Source: Planctomycetaceae bacterium (GTDB lineage Bacteria; Planctomycetota; Phycisphaerae; Phycisphaerales; SM1A02). From it: 64,000 bases of DNA. Under the pieces are notes generated by a model. The model had not been told where the DNA came from and searched no databases. It saw only the letters and a list, made by a program, of their open reading frames with translations. The translations under genes and the position numbers were made by a program. The stretch lies in NCBI GenBank assembly GCA_947474065.1, contig CANJHD010000001.1:1-64000 (forward strand), in the 5' to 3' direction. How positions within the stretch are numbered: position 1 is the stretch's first letter; each line of letters opens with the position of its first letter. Positions 47,618 to 57,009 of this stretch are shown piece by piece.

Positions 47618-50446
47618 ATGCACACGCCCGCCCGTAATGCCGCCGATGTCCGCCGCGCCTTCCTCGCGTTCTTCCAGGAGAAGGCTGGCCACACCGTTGT
47701 GCCATCGAGCCCGGCGATCCCGTTCGAGGATCCCACCCTGCTCTTCACCAACGCAGGCATGAACCAATTCAAGGATGTGTTCCTTGGTCAAGGAACGCGC
47801 AACTACACGCGCGCCGTGGACACCCAGAAGTGCATCCGCGCCGGCGGCAAGCACAACGACCTTGAGGATGTGGGTCGCGATACATACCACCACACATTCT
47901 TTGAGATGCTCGGCAACTGGTCGTTCGGCGACTACTTCAAAGTGGAGTCGATTGGCTGGGCGATGGAATTGCTCACCAAGGTGTATGGACTCGATCCGAA
48001 TCGCCTCTATGCAACGTGGTGCGCTGGCGATCCGAAGCAAGCGGTCGCGCCTGATGATGAAAGCCGAAATCTATGGCTGAAATACTTGCCAGCTGACCAT
48101 GTGATCCCTGGCAGCATGAAAGACAACTTCTGGGAGATGGGCGAGACGGGACCGTGCGGCCCATGCACTGAGATTCATTACGACCGCATCGGCGGGCGCA
48201 ATGCCGCAAGTCTTGTCAACAGTGGCGATCCCGATGTACTTGAAGTTTGGAATCTGGTGTTCATTCAGTTCAATCGCGAGCCGGGTGGAAAGTTGGTTCC
48301 GCTGCCAGCGCGCCATGTCGATACTGGCATGGGACTCGAACGACTCGTGAGCGTGCTGCAGGACAAGCGCAGCAACTACGACACTGATTTATTCACACCG
48401 ATCTTTGATCTCACCGCAAAGGTCACCGGCGCACGCGCCTATGCAGGCACGCTCGAAGGCGCGGCAGATATCGCTTACCGGGTCATTGCAGACCATGTTC
48501 GTTGCATTTCCATTGCTGTAGCCGATGGCGCGGCACCCGGAAGCGAAGGACGAAATTATGTTCTGCGCCGCATCTTGCGTCGCGCAATTCGTGCCGGTCA
48601 TCAACATTTGGGCGCGCGCGAGCCGTTCATGTTCAAGCTTGTGCCAGCAGTGATCGAGACACTTGGCGAAACATTCCCGACATTGGTGCAACAGGCGACG
48701 AAGGTTGTGCACACCATTCGCGAAGAGGAAATTGCCTTCGGCAAGACACTCGAGCGCGGCATTGCGCTGTTCGACGAAGCCGCCAAGCGCGCGGGTGCCG
48801 CAAAGTGCATCTCTGCTCGGGACGCATTCAGTCTGCATGACACGTTCGGATTTCCTGTTGACCTCACGCAAGTGATGGCCGAAGAACGCGGCTTCACAGT
48901 TGATGTGGCCGGCTACGAAAAGTTAATGGAAACCGCACGGGAGCGAAGTCGCGAGGGCGGCAGCAAGGCTGAGGGAATGCGCATGCCGCCACCTGATGCC
49001 CTAGAAAAACTGCGGACAGCCCTGCACATTTCTGGCACTGACGATTCCGGTCGCAATGAGCCAAAACCAACCAACACCGACATCGCTGCTATCTGGGATG
49101 GCCATGCGCTGATCAACAAGGCGATCGAAGAACAACGCGTCGCGTTGATCACGCGCAAGACTCCGTTCTATGCGGAAGGCGGCGGACAAGTTGGCGACGC
49201 TGGCTTCTTTGAGGTTTCATCCAATGCTGGAAGAACCCACCGCTTTAAAGTAGAGGACACCCAACGCTCTGGTGAATTCGTGATGCACCTTGGCCGCATC
49301 GAGCACGGGACGGTCTCGGTTGGTGAGCATGCAACACTCACGGTTGAGCGCGGGCGCCGCGAGCGCATTGCCGCCAATCACACGGGGACGCATCTCATGA
49401 ATCATGCGCTGCGCGAAGTGCTTGGCGAAGATGTCGAGCAGCGCGGATCACTTGTATCTGATGATCGGCTGCGCTTCGATTTCACGCACTCCAAAGCGAT
49501 GAGTGCTGACGAATTGGCGCGTGTCGAAATGTTGGTGAATGCGGCGATCGCGCGCACCATGTTGGTGGATGCTGTGGTAGTTCCGCTTGAACTAGCCAAG
49601 GGAATTCACGGAGTGCGCGCGGTGTTCGGCGAACGCTATCCAGACCCGGTGCGAGTGGTCTCCGTGGGTGCCAAGGTAGCGGACATGCTTGCCGACCCAA
49701 CCAATCCGAAGTGGCGGCGATGCTCCGTTGAATTCTGCGGCGGCACGCACACGCGTAATTCAGAAGAGGTTCAGCATTTCGCCATCCTGAATGAAGGAGC
49801 ATCAAGTGCTGGCGTACGAAGAATCTTCGCGGTCACTGGTACCGCGGCACATGCTGCAGAAGCAACGGCGACTAACATTGAGCAGCGCCTTGCAGCGGCG
49901 CGCAAGTTGACCGGCGAAGAACTGACCGAAGAAGTGACGGCAATCGCTGGAGCGCTCGCGGAACTTCCAGTCTCCACCGTGTTCCGCCACCGCATGGAAC
50001 CGGCTGTTGCGGAACTACGCGAACGGGCGAAGGAATGGCGCAAGGCACAAGAAGGCGCAAATCGCGATGTCGTTGTGAGTCAGGCTCGCGCGATCGCTGA
50101 CGAAATGACTACTGGCGCAATGATTGTGGCGAGCATCAGCGGTGCTGATCCTGCAGCACTGCTGTCAGCACTCAGTGCTGTGCGCGCCAAGCGACCAGAG
50201 AGCGCGATCCTCCTCATGAGCGCCGACGATGTCGAAGGCAAAGTGGCTATCGCAGCGGACGTCCCAAAGTCGATCCAGGACAAGGGCCTCAAAGCCGGAG
50301 ACTGGGTGCGCGCAGCTGCGGAAGCATGCGGCGGCAAAGGCGGTGGACGGCCTGACTTCGCGCAAGCGGGTGGCAAAGAGCCAGCGCGCCTGCCGGAAGC
50401 ATTGCGCGCCGCAAAGGCGTTTGCCAGCGCACGCATTGGTGAATGA
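47618..50446 (+). CDS. alaS: Alanyl-tRNA synthetase
   Basis: MHTPARNAADVRRAFLAFFQEKAGHTVVPSSPAIPFEDPTLLFTNAGMNQFKDVFLG; HTGTHLMNHALREVLG; CGGTHTRNSEEV; GGKGGGRPDFAQAGG. Confidence 0.98.
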   Translation: MHTPARNAADVRRAFLAFFQEKAGHTVVPSSPAIPFEDPTLLFTNAGMNQFKDVFLGQGTRNYTRAVDTQKCIRAGGKHNDLEDVGRDTYHHTFFEMLGNWSFGDYFKVESIGWAMELLTKVYGLDPNRLYATWCAGDPKQAVAPDDESRNLWLKYLPADHVIPGSMKDNFWEMGETGPCGPCTEIHYDRIGGRNAASLVNSGDPDVLEVWNLVFIQFNREPGGKLVPLPARHVDTGMGLERLVSVLQDKRSNYDTDLFTPIFDLTAKVTGARAYAGTLEGAADIAYRVIADHVRCISIAVADGAAPGSEGRNYVLRRILRRAIRAGHQHLGAREPFMFKLVPAVIETLGETFPTLVQQATKVVHTIREEEIAFGKTLERGIALFDEAAKRAGAAKCISARDAFSLHDTFGFPVDLTQVMAEERGFTVDVAGYEKLMETARERSREGGSKAEGMRMPPPDALEKLRTALHISGTDDSGRNEPKPTNTDIAAIWDGHALINKAIEEQRVALITRKTPFYAEGGGQVGDAGFFEVSSNAGRTHRFKVEDTQRSGEFVMHLGRIEHGTVSVGEHATLTVERGRRERIAANHTGTHLMNHALREVLGEDVEQRGSLVSDDRLRFDFTHSKAMSADELARVEMLVNAAIARTMLVDAVVVPLELAKGIHGVRAVFGERYPDPVRVVSVGAKVADMLADPTNPKWRRCSVEFCGGTHTRNSEEVQHFAILNEGASSAGVRRIFAVTGTAAHAAEATATNIEQRLAAARKLTGEELTEEVTAIAGALAELPVSTVFRHRMEPAVAELRERAKEWRKAQEGANRDVVVSQARAIADEMTTGAMIVASISGADPAALLSALSAVRAKRPESAILLMSADDVEGKVAIAADVPKSIQDKGLKAGDWVRAAAEACGGKGGGRPDFAQAGGKEPARLPEALRAAKAFASARIGE

Positions 50447-50463
50447 AGCAGACGCAAGACTCC

Positions 50464-50574
50464 CGCATGCGCTGCTTGGAACCCGCTCACCTGGCCGCAC
50501 TCGCCGGAGAGGACAAAGCCGCGCTCAGCGGCTGTCCTCGTAAGGCGATTGCGGGCCAGTAAGAAGGCGTGATC
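50464..50574 (+). repeat. Interspersed hairpin repeat, copy 2 (full length)
   Basis: CTGGCC-GCACTCGCC / GGCGATTGCGGGCCAG outer stem; GAGGAC/GTCCTC; AGCCGC-gctca-GCGGCT inner stem. Core hairpin 50491-50559. Confidence 0.85.
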
Positions 50575-50609
50575 GAAACCGCCCCGCCCAACGCGGTATC
50601 GTCGCAACT

Positions 50610-52601
50610 ATGTCGAACGACTCATCTATCCAGTCCGTCCAATCCGAGGACCGCATCTTCCCCCCGCCAACGGACTTCGCCGCGCGCATGGGAACCGTGC
50701 ATGTCCCAGACATGGAGGCGTACCGCGTCATGCACGAACGGTCGATCCGTGATCCGGAGGGATTCTGGGGCGAGGTTGCCGCCGATTTCCATTGGTACAA
50801 GCCGTGGAGCAAGGTGCTCGAATGGAATCTGCCGGACGCCAAGTGGTTTGTCGGTGGTACTACCAATGCGTGCTTCAATTCTGTAGACCGACAGGTAGAG
50901 AATGGATACGGTCATGAATTGGCGATCCTTTGGGAGGGTGAGCCAGTTGCAGGACACGGTCCAGAAATTCGCCGCATCACCTACAGCGAATTGCGTGACG
51001 ATGTTGCCCGCTGCGCGTCCGCACTCGAGTCGCTTGGTGTCAAGAAGGGCGATGTGGTCACCCTGTACATGGGCATGGTTCCGGAACTTGCAATTGCTGT
51101 ACTTGCCTGCGCCCGCATCGGTGCGCCGCACAGCGTGATCTTTGGTGGATTCGCGGCACAAGCGATCGTCGACCGCGTGCATGATGCTGGGAGCGCCGTG
51201 ATCGTGACATGTGATGGCGCATGGCGACGCGGTTCCGTGGTGCCACTCAAGGCAAATGTTGATGCGGCATGTGAGCAACTTCCAGGCGTGCGCAAGGTGC
51301 TCGTACTCAAGCGAACCAACAACGAAGTTGCCATGCATGCCGGCCGCGATGTCTGGTGGCACGATGTAGTTCCCGCACAGCCAAATACACGCGCATGCGA
51401 GCCCGTCGACAGCGAACATCCGCTCTTTCTTCTTTACACATCAGGAAGTACTGGCAAGCCCAAGGGCATCTTGCACACCACTGGTGGATACATGGTGTTC
51501 ACCGCAGCCACTGCGCGCTGGACCTTCAACTTGGTGCCCGAGCAGAAGCAGATGTATTTCTGCACGGCGGACATCGGCTGGATCACCGGGCACAGTTACA
51601 TCGTCTATGGCATGTTGCCCAACCGGGTGCCAACGCTCATGTATGAAGGGGCGCCAAACTTCCCGGCAGAGGATCGATTCTGGGCGATCATTGCTCGCCA
51701 CAACGTGACGCATTTCTATACAGCGCCGACCGCCATCCGCAGCTTCATGCGTTGGGGCGATATGCATCCCGCAAAGCACGACCTTTCGAGCCTGCGCGTC
51801 TTGGGAACCGTCGGCGAACCGATCAATCCGGAAGCGTGGATGTGGTACCACCAGATGATCGGTGGAAGTCGCTGCCCGATCGTTGACACGATGTGGCAGA
51901 CAGAGACTGGCGGCCACATCATCACCCCTCTTCCTGGTGCTACCCCGACCACGCCTGGAAGTTGCACGATGCCGATGTTCGGAATCGATGCTGCCGTGGT
52001 TGATGATGCTGGCAATGAGCAGCCTGCGAATACTGGCGGATTGCTCGTCATTCGCAAGCCATGGCCGGGCATGTTGCGCGGCGTGAATGGTGATCGGCAG
52101 CGATTTATTGAAACGTATTGGAGCCGAGTGCCCGGTATGTATCTCGCCGGCGACAGCGCGCGTCGCGATGCGCGCGGCTACTTCTGGATCATGGGCCGCA
52201 TTGATGATGTACTGAATGTCAGCGGCCACCGTCTCGGAACGGCCGAAGTTGAAAGTTCACTCGTGGGGAGCAAGTTGGTTGTGGAAGCAGCGGTCGTTGG
52301 CATGCCGCATGAGATAAAGGGCACAGGAATAACCGCATTCTGCGTACTGCATCCCGATCATGAGAATGACGCCAGCGACGCCATGCGCAAGCGGCTGATG
52401 GAATATGTTTCGAAGGACATCGGCCCGATTGCGCGCCCAGATGTGATTCGATTCACGACAGCCCTTCCAAAGACGCGAAGCGGAAAGATCATGCGCCGCC
52501 TGCTCCGCGATGTAGCTGCCGGTAAAGAAATCACGCAAGACACCACAACGCTTGATGATCTCGGCGTCTTGGCAAAGTTGCGTGCAAGCGACGGAGAATG
52601 A
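50610..52601 (+). CDS. acsA: Acetyl-CoA synthetase
   Basis: LFLLYTSGSTGKPKGILHTTGGYMV; DIGWITGHSYIVYGMLPNRV; DTMWQTETGGHIITPLPG; PKTRSGKIMRRLLRDVAAGKE. Confidence 0.97.
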   Translation: MSNDSSIQSVQSEDRIFPPPTDFAARMGTVHVPDMEAYRVMHERSIRDPEGFWGEVAADFHWYKPWSKVLEWNLPDAKWFVGGTTNACFNSVDRQVENGYGHELAILWEGEPVAGHGPEIRRITYSELRDDVARCASALESLGVKKGDVVTLYMGMVPELAIAVLACARIGAPHSVIFGGFAAQAIVDRVHDAGSAVIVTCDGAWRRGSVVPLKANVDAACEQLPGVRKVLVLKRTNNEVAMHAGRDVWWHDVVPAQPNTRACEPVDSEHPLFLLYTSGSTGKPKGILHTTGGYMVFTAATARWTFNLVPEQKQMYFCTADIGWITGHSYIVYGMLPNRVPTLMYEGAPNFPAEDRFWAIIARHNVTHFYTAPTAIRSFMRWGDMHPAKHDLSSLRVLGTVGEPINPEAWMWYHQMIGGSRCPIVDTMWQTETGGHIITPLPGATPTTPGSCTMPMFGIDAAVVDDAGNEQPANTGGLLVIRKPWPGMLRGVNGDRQRFIETYWSRVPGMYLAGDSARRDARGYFWIMGRIDDVLNVSGHRLGTAEVESSLVGSKLVVEAAVVGMPHEIKGTGITAFCVLHPDHENDASDAMRKRLMEYVSKDIGPIARPDVIRFTTALPKTRSGKIMRRLLRDVAAGKEITQDTTTLDDLGVLAKLRASDGE

Positions 52602-52680
52602 ATAGGCACGCCACTGCGCTTTGACAAACAAGGACGCGCAGCAACCGGCTACAAGCCGGTGCTATCACATTAATTACACA

Positions 52681-52764
52681 AATAAATCACAGGAACTGCG
52701 ATCCCCTGCAAAAACCATTGCGTAGGAATTCACGGGCTTGTCCCCTGCGTGACTGTGATTTATT
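52681..52764 (+). promoter_or_regulatory. Perfect 12-bp inverted repeat upstream of the GH5 gene
   Basis: AATAAATCACAG (52681-52692) ... CTGTGATTTATT (52753-52764), enclosing two TCCCCTGC direct repeats; about 32 nt before the preferred ATG. Confidence 0.45.
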
Positions 52765-52796
52765 CAGTTCGGCCGTCATTTACAACAAGGAAGACC

Positions 52797-54827
52797 ATGA
52801 TGAACAGAACCATCTGTACTGCGATTGGCTGCCTGCTTTCCGCATCCGTCAGCGCATTCGGCGATGCGACCTTCTCATTTACCAACCAATGGAGCGGCGG
52901 TGGCCAAGCCGCTTTCCGCATCACCAATAGTTCCACTCAGGCTTTACAGGGGTGGACGCTTGAATTTGATTGGAACGCGGACATTGGAAATCTGTGGAAC
53001 GGCGTGATTCAGAGCCATGTAGGCAACCATTATGTGGTTGCTCCTGCTGCATATAACGCCGCACTCCCCACTGGCGGCATCATTGACATCGGTTGCGTAG
53101 CTAGCTTCGCAACCGCGGGTTTGCTGCCAACATCATTGGTGTTTAGTGGCGGCGATAGTGGCGGTGGTGGCGGCGGCGGTGGCGGTGGCGGCGGTGGCGG
53201 TCCCGTCCCAACTATCAGCATTGCCGACGCTTCCTTGACCATTGCAACCACAAGCGGCAATTCACCCGCGAGCGGGTTCCTTTCAACGGTTGGAAACCAG
53301 ATTGTTGATTCCAATGGAAGCCCAGTGCGCATCTCGGGCGTGAACTGGTTCGGATTCGAAACAGCCAATAAGGTGTTCCACGGTTTATGGACGCGCGGCT
53401 ACAAGTCGATGCTCGACCAAGTGAAGCAACTTGGATTCAACACCCTTCGCATTCCATTCTCGAACGAGGCACTCCGGGCGGGCGCAACCACCAACAGCAT
53501 CAACTATGCGCAAAACCCTGATCTACAAGGACTGACACCGCTGCAATGCATGGACAAAGTGATTGAGTACTGCGGCAGCATTGGCTTGCGCGTGATCCTT
53601 GATCGACACTCGGCAAAGGCGGACAACTACCTGAGCGAGGACGTGTGGTTCGTTGCAGGCGACAGTTACTACACAGAGCAGCGCTGGATTTCTGATTGGG
53701 TCATGTTGGCGCAGCACTATGCAGGAAATCCAACCGTCATCGGTGCTGACTTGTTCAATGAGCCAAAGCGAAGTGCAACATGGGGAACAAGTTCGCCACT
53801 CACAGACTGGAACAAGGCAGCTGAACGATGCGGCAACGCGGTGCTTGCAGCGAACTCATCGTGGCTGATTATTGTTGAGGGCGTTGAGCGCTACAACAAT
53901 CAAACCACATGGTGGGGCGGAAATTTGAAGGGCGTCGCCACTGATCCCGTTCTATTGAGCGCCAACAACAAACTCGTCTATTCCATGCACGAATACCCAA
54001 AGAGCGTCTACGCGCAAACATGGTTTAGCGACCCAACCTATCCAAACAACATGGATGATGTCTGGAACGTGCATTGGGGCTACATCTTTAAGAACCAGAC
54101 CGCACCGCTCCTTCTTGGTGAATTTGGAAGCAAGCTAGAGACCACAAGCGACGCGCAATGGCTTGACAAGTTGACCGACTACATCGATGGTGACTTCAAC
54201 CTCGATGGCACTCGCGATTTGCCTGCTGGTCAACTCGGAATGAGCTGGACTTACTGGAGCCTGAATCCGAACAGTGGTGACACTGGCGGAATTCTGAAAG
54301 ATGACTGGACCACTGTGGATACGGCCAAGATGGCCTATATCCAAGCAAGCCAGGCACCACTGATTGGCTCCGGAGCTGCTGCCTCACAGCGAATTGATTT
54401 CCCCATCACTCTTTCGGTGGCTCCAACCAGCGCCGTCAGTGTGACCTGGGGTACCGCCAACGGAACCGCACTTGCGGGCACCAATTACCTATCGGCATCA
54501 GGCGTTCTCACCATCCCTGCTGGGCAGCTTCAAGGTCAAGTGTCGGTAGTGGTTCCTGCGCAGGCAGCGAGTGGCACAAAGCAATTCACTGTGCAACTCT
54601 CTGCACCGGTGGGTGCCACACTGGCGGATTCAATTGCCACGGGCACCTTGCGCACCGCATGCGCATCGGACCTCGATGGCAATGGAATCGTTGACGGTGC
54701 CGACTTGGGTCAACTGCTCGGCGCATGGGGTCCATGCTCCGGCTGCAACACCGACCTCGACGGTGACGGCGCAACAACTGGCGCAGACCTCGGATTGCTT
54801 CTCGGCGCATGGGGGCAATGCCCCTGA
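52797..54827 (+). CDS. Secreted GH5-like cellulase with CBM2-like domain, poly-Gly linker, Calx-beta-like domain and GC-type dockerin-like tail
   Basis: FSFTNQWSGGGQAAFRITNSSTQALQGWTLEFDW (CBM2-like); SGVNWFGFETANKVFHGLW, LGFNTLRIPFSNE, VIGADLFNEPKRSATWG (GH5); DLDGNGIVDGADLGQLLGAWG...DLDGDGATTGADLGLLLGAWG. Confidence 0.88.
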   Translation: MMNRTICTAIGCLLSASVSAFGDATFSFTNQWSGGGQAAFRITNSSTQALQGWTLEFDWNADIGNLWNGVIQSHVGNHYVVAPAAYNAALPTGGIIDIGCVASFATAGLLPTSLVFSGGDSGGGGGGGGGGGGGGPVPTISIADASLTIATTSGNSPASGFLSTVGNQIVDSNGSPVRISGVNWFGFETANKVFHGLWTRGYKSMLDQVKQLGFNTLRIPFSNEALRAGATTNSINYAQNPDLQGLTPLQCMDKVIEYCGSIGLRVILDRHSAKADNYLSEDVWFVAGDSYYTEQRWISDWVMLAQHYAGNPTVIGADLFNEPKRSATWGTSSPLTDWNKAAERCGNAVLAANSSWLIIVEGVERYNNQTTWWGGNLKGVATDPVLLSANNKLVYSMHEYPKSVYAQTWFSDPTYPNNMDDVWNVHWGYIFKNQTAPLLLGEFGSKLETTSDAQWLDKLTDYIDGDFNLDGTRDLPAGQLGMSWTYWSLNPNSGDTGGILKDDWTTVDTAKMAYIQASQAPLIGSGAAASQRIDFPITLSVAPTSAVSVTWGTANGTALAGTNYLSASGVLTIPAGQLQGQVSVVVPAQAASGTKQFTVQLSAPVGATLADSIATGTLRTACASDLDGNGIVDGADLGQLLGAWGPCSGCNTDLDGDGATTGADLGLLLGAWGQCP

Positions 54828-54842
54828 CAGGCGCACCAGCAA

Positions 54843-54870
54843 GGTGGGGCGGTTTAAACACCGCCCCACC
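54843..54870 (+). terminator. Strong hairpin after the GH5 gene (no U tract)
   Basis: GGTGGGGCGG-tttaaaca-CCGCCCCACC. Confidence 0.55.
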
Positions 54871-54874
54871 CTGA

Positions 54875-54960
54875 CCTGGCCGCACTCGCCGGAGAGGACT
54901 GGGCCGCGCTCAGCGGCCGTCCTCGTAAGGCGATTGCGAGCCAGTACGCAGGCGTGATGC
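54875..54960 (+). repeat. Interspersed hairpin repeat, copy 3 (left flank absent)
   Basis: CTGGCCGCACTCGCCGGAGAGGACTGGGCCGCGCTCAGCGGCCGTCCTCGTAAGGCGATTGCGAGCCAG (54876-54944) plus a right flank shared with copy 2. Confidence 0.85.
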
Positions 54961-55025
54961 AACAACGCCGACTACTTGCGCAGAACAAATCGTGCCCCCG
55001 TATCCAGGATGCAATTTAGGCGCGC

Positions 55026-55916
55026 TTACTTGCCAATCCACCACTCGCGCTCCGGCGCAAGATCGCACCAGCGCGTCATATTCCGCAGCGCATCGACTTG
55101 CACCAACTCGACGCCGCCATCGATCGTCCCGATGACTACTTCGTCGCCATGTCGCGCACTGACTGATCCAAAGCTCAACGAGTCATTCGGGTCGTATTCA
55201 GTCGCCCAGCGAGCCGCTGGCGTATTCAGCCACGGTGCATCGACGCGAAAGTAACCCTCGTTTATCACACCATCTGTCGTAGCGCCCGTGCGCGCGGAAG
55301 CAAACACAATGGTCTGCTGCGGCCGCTTCGCCGCGGATAGCCGGGTTACACAGTATTTCGCAAACGGATTGTCGATGCCATTGGGCAGAACCAGTTCGCT
55401 CGGAAAGCGAGCGTCATCTCCGCCCACAAATGCGCTGTTCATCCCAAAGCTCGGGTAGAGCGATGCAAAGTAGTAGTACTTGCTCCGATCGCCAGCCTGC
55501 AACTTAGCGAGCGTCTCCGCATTTGCGCCAACATAGAGGCGACGAAAGTCATCATCAAGCCATGGTGCAAGCCGCCAAGGGAATCGCTTCGAGATCTCAA
55601 TGTCGCCCCCGTATGCGTCGGTCGGAATGGCATTTCCGTTCTCGTCGCGAGCGATGTAACCCGCCTTGTAGCCCGGCAACACGAATCCATTCTGATCAGC
55701 CGCGTAGGAAATCCAACCAGTCATCACTCCGCGCAATGCCGATACCTCGGTCATCCGACCCGCAGCCCGACGGGCTCCGAGCGCTACCGGGACGATAATG
55801 GCCACAAGGACGCCGATAATGGCCAGAACGACCAACAGTTCCACCAGCGTGAAGCCACACAATCGCGGTGTTCGAGCCGTCTGGGGCGAACTAGTCGTCC
55901 CGCTCACGCGTTTCAT
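55026..55916 (-). CDS. Prepilin-type N-terminal cleavage/methylation domain protein (planctomycete pseudopilin type)
   Basis: CGFTLVELLVVLAIIGVLVAIIVPVALGARRAA; C-terminal SARHGDEVVIGTIDGGVELV. Confidence 0.82.
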   Translation of the reverse strand: MKRVSGTTSSPQTARTPRLCGFTLVELLVVLAIIGVLVAIIVPVALGARRAAGRMTEVSALRGVMTGWISYAADQNGFVLPGYKAGYIARDENGNAIPTDAYGGDIEISKRFPWRLAPWLDDDFRRLYVGANAETLAKLQAGDRSKYYYFASLYPSFGMNSAFVGGDDARFPSELVLPNGIDNPFAKYCVTRLSAAKRPQQTIVFASARTGATTDGVINEGYFRVDAPWLNTPAARWATEYDPNDSLSFGSVSARHGDEVVIGTIDGGVELVQVDALRNMTRWCDLAPEREWWIGK

Positions 55917-55974
55917 GGCATATTCACGTGTCGGCTGCATGCGGCCTCCATACTATTCGCTTCTCCCCTCTCCC

Positions 55975-57009
55975 ATGCAAACCGTCGCTCGAGCCTTCCT
56001 TGCTTCCGCCACCATCGCCACCGCGATCGCTGCTAGCACCGCGAACGCGGATGTGATCAACGCATCATTTCCGTCACCCACTCTCGATCGTTGGATGTAC
56101 CCATTCAATTCAACTCCGGGAACACGCCCCGTCATCAGTACATTCGGCAGCACGCCGGGCGCCACTGACTTTGATAGCCGCGACGGTCAGATGCTTGTTG
56201 GCTTCGATACCGTTTCGCAAGTCCCAAGCGGCCACGGCAGTGCACTCACTGTGACGCGCGCCACACTACTAGTGGAAGTTTCAAACGATCTGATCTTTCA
56301 ATACGACGATACGACCGATCCGTGGCAATGCTTCGTAGCGACCACTGATCCGGCATGGCGTGCCGATGCAGATGCCGGCCAACCGGTGGAGTGCTTTGGT
56401 GTCGGGTTCCGGAACGGATGGTCGCTGCAGACATTTCAGGAGAACACTGCCTTCGCCCCATCCGGAACGAATTTCATGGCTCCCGGCGTGCGCAATGCAT
56501 TCGCTGCGAGCATTGATGCCAACGGGGCGCTGATCGACGTATCGCAGAGCACACGCCAGCACTTTGATCCGAAAGTATTTGGCACTGGCAAGATTGTCGG
56601 TCTTGCCCCTGGTTCATTGGTTGCCGCTGGCTCCAGCATGCGATTTGAGATTGATGTGTCAGACCCGGGTGTTCAGGCATACCTACGAACTGGAATCGAT
56701 TCTGGTCGAGTGATGCTCGCGCTGTCGAGCTTGACTATGGTGCAGCAACAAGCGGGGCAATTCCCGGCGTTCATTGCCAAGGAAAATGTCTATGTTCAGC
56801 TTGGATTGGCTGCCCCAGCGCGACTTGAACTCGATGTCCAAATCGGGAACAGTTGTGCGCTCGCCGATATCAATTGCGACGGACATGTGAATGGAGCAGA
56901 CCTTGGGCTACTACTCGGCAACTGGGGCAATCCAGGTCCAAGCGACCTGAATAACAGCGGCACCACCGATGGCTCGGACCTTGGCCTATTGTTAGGCGAG
57001 TGGCACTAA
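55975..57009 (+). CDS. Secreted protein with GC-type dockerin-like C-terminal anchor
   Basis: Signal peptide MQTVARAFLASATIATAIAASTANA; tail CALADINCDGHVNGADLGLLLGNWGNPGPSDLNNSGTTDGSDLGLLLGEWH. Confidence 0.78.
   Translation: MQTVARAFLASATIATAIAASTANADVINASFPSPTLDRWMYPFNSTPGTRPVISTFGSTPGATDFDSRDGQMLVGFDTVSQVPSGHGSALTVTRATLLVEVSNDLIFQYDDTTDPWQCFVATTDPAWRADADAGQPVECFGVGFRNGWSLQTFQENTAFAPSGTNFMAPGVRNAFAASIDANGALIDVSQSTRQHFDPKVFGTGKIVGLAPGSLVAAGSSMRFEIDVSDPGVQAYLRTGIDSGRVMLALSSLTMVQQQAGQFPAFIAKENVYVQLGLAAPARLELDVQIGNSCALADINCDGHVNGADLGLLLGNWGNPGPSDLNNSGTTDGSDLGLLLGEWH

Noticed and set aside
52749-52796. Extended start of the GH5 ORF at 52749
   Set aside because: The extension lies across the 12-bp inverted repeat and would bury the signal peptide; ATG 52797 follows an AAGGAAG-like site and begins a proper signal sequence.
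50464-54960. Hairpin repeats as integron attC sites or a CRISPR array
   Set aside because: No RYYYAAC/GTTRRRY core sites, no integrase, and copies are kilobases apart rather than regularly spaced.
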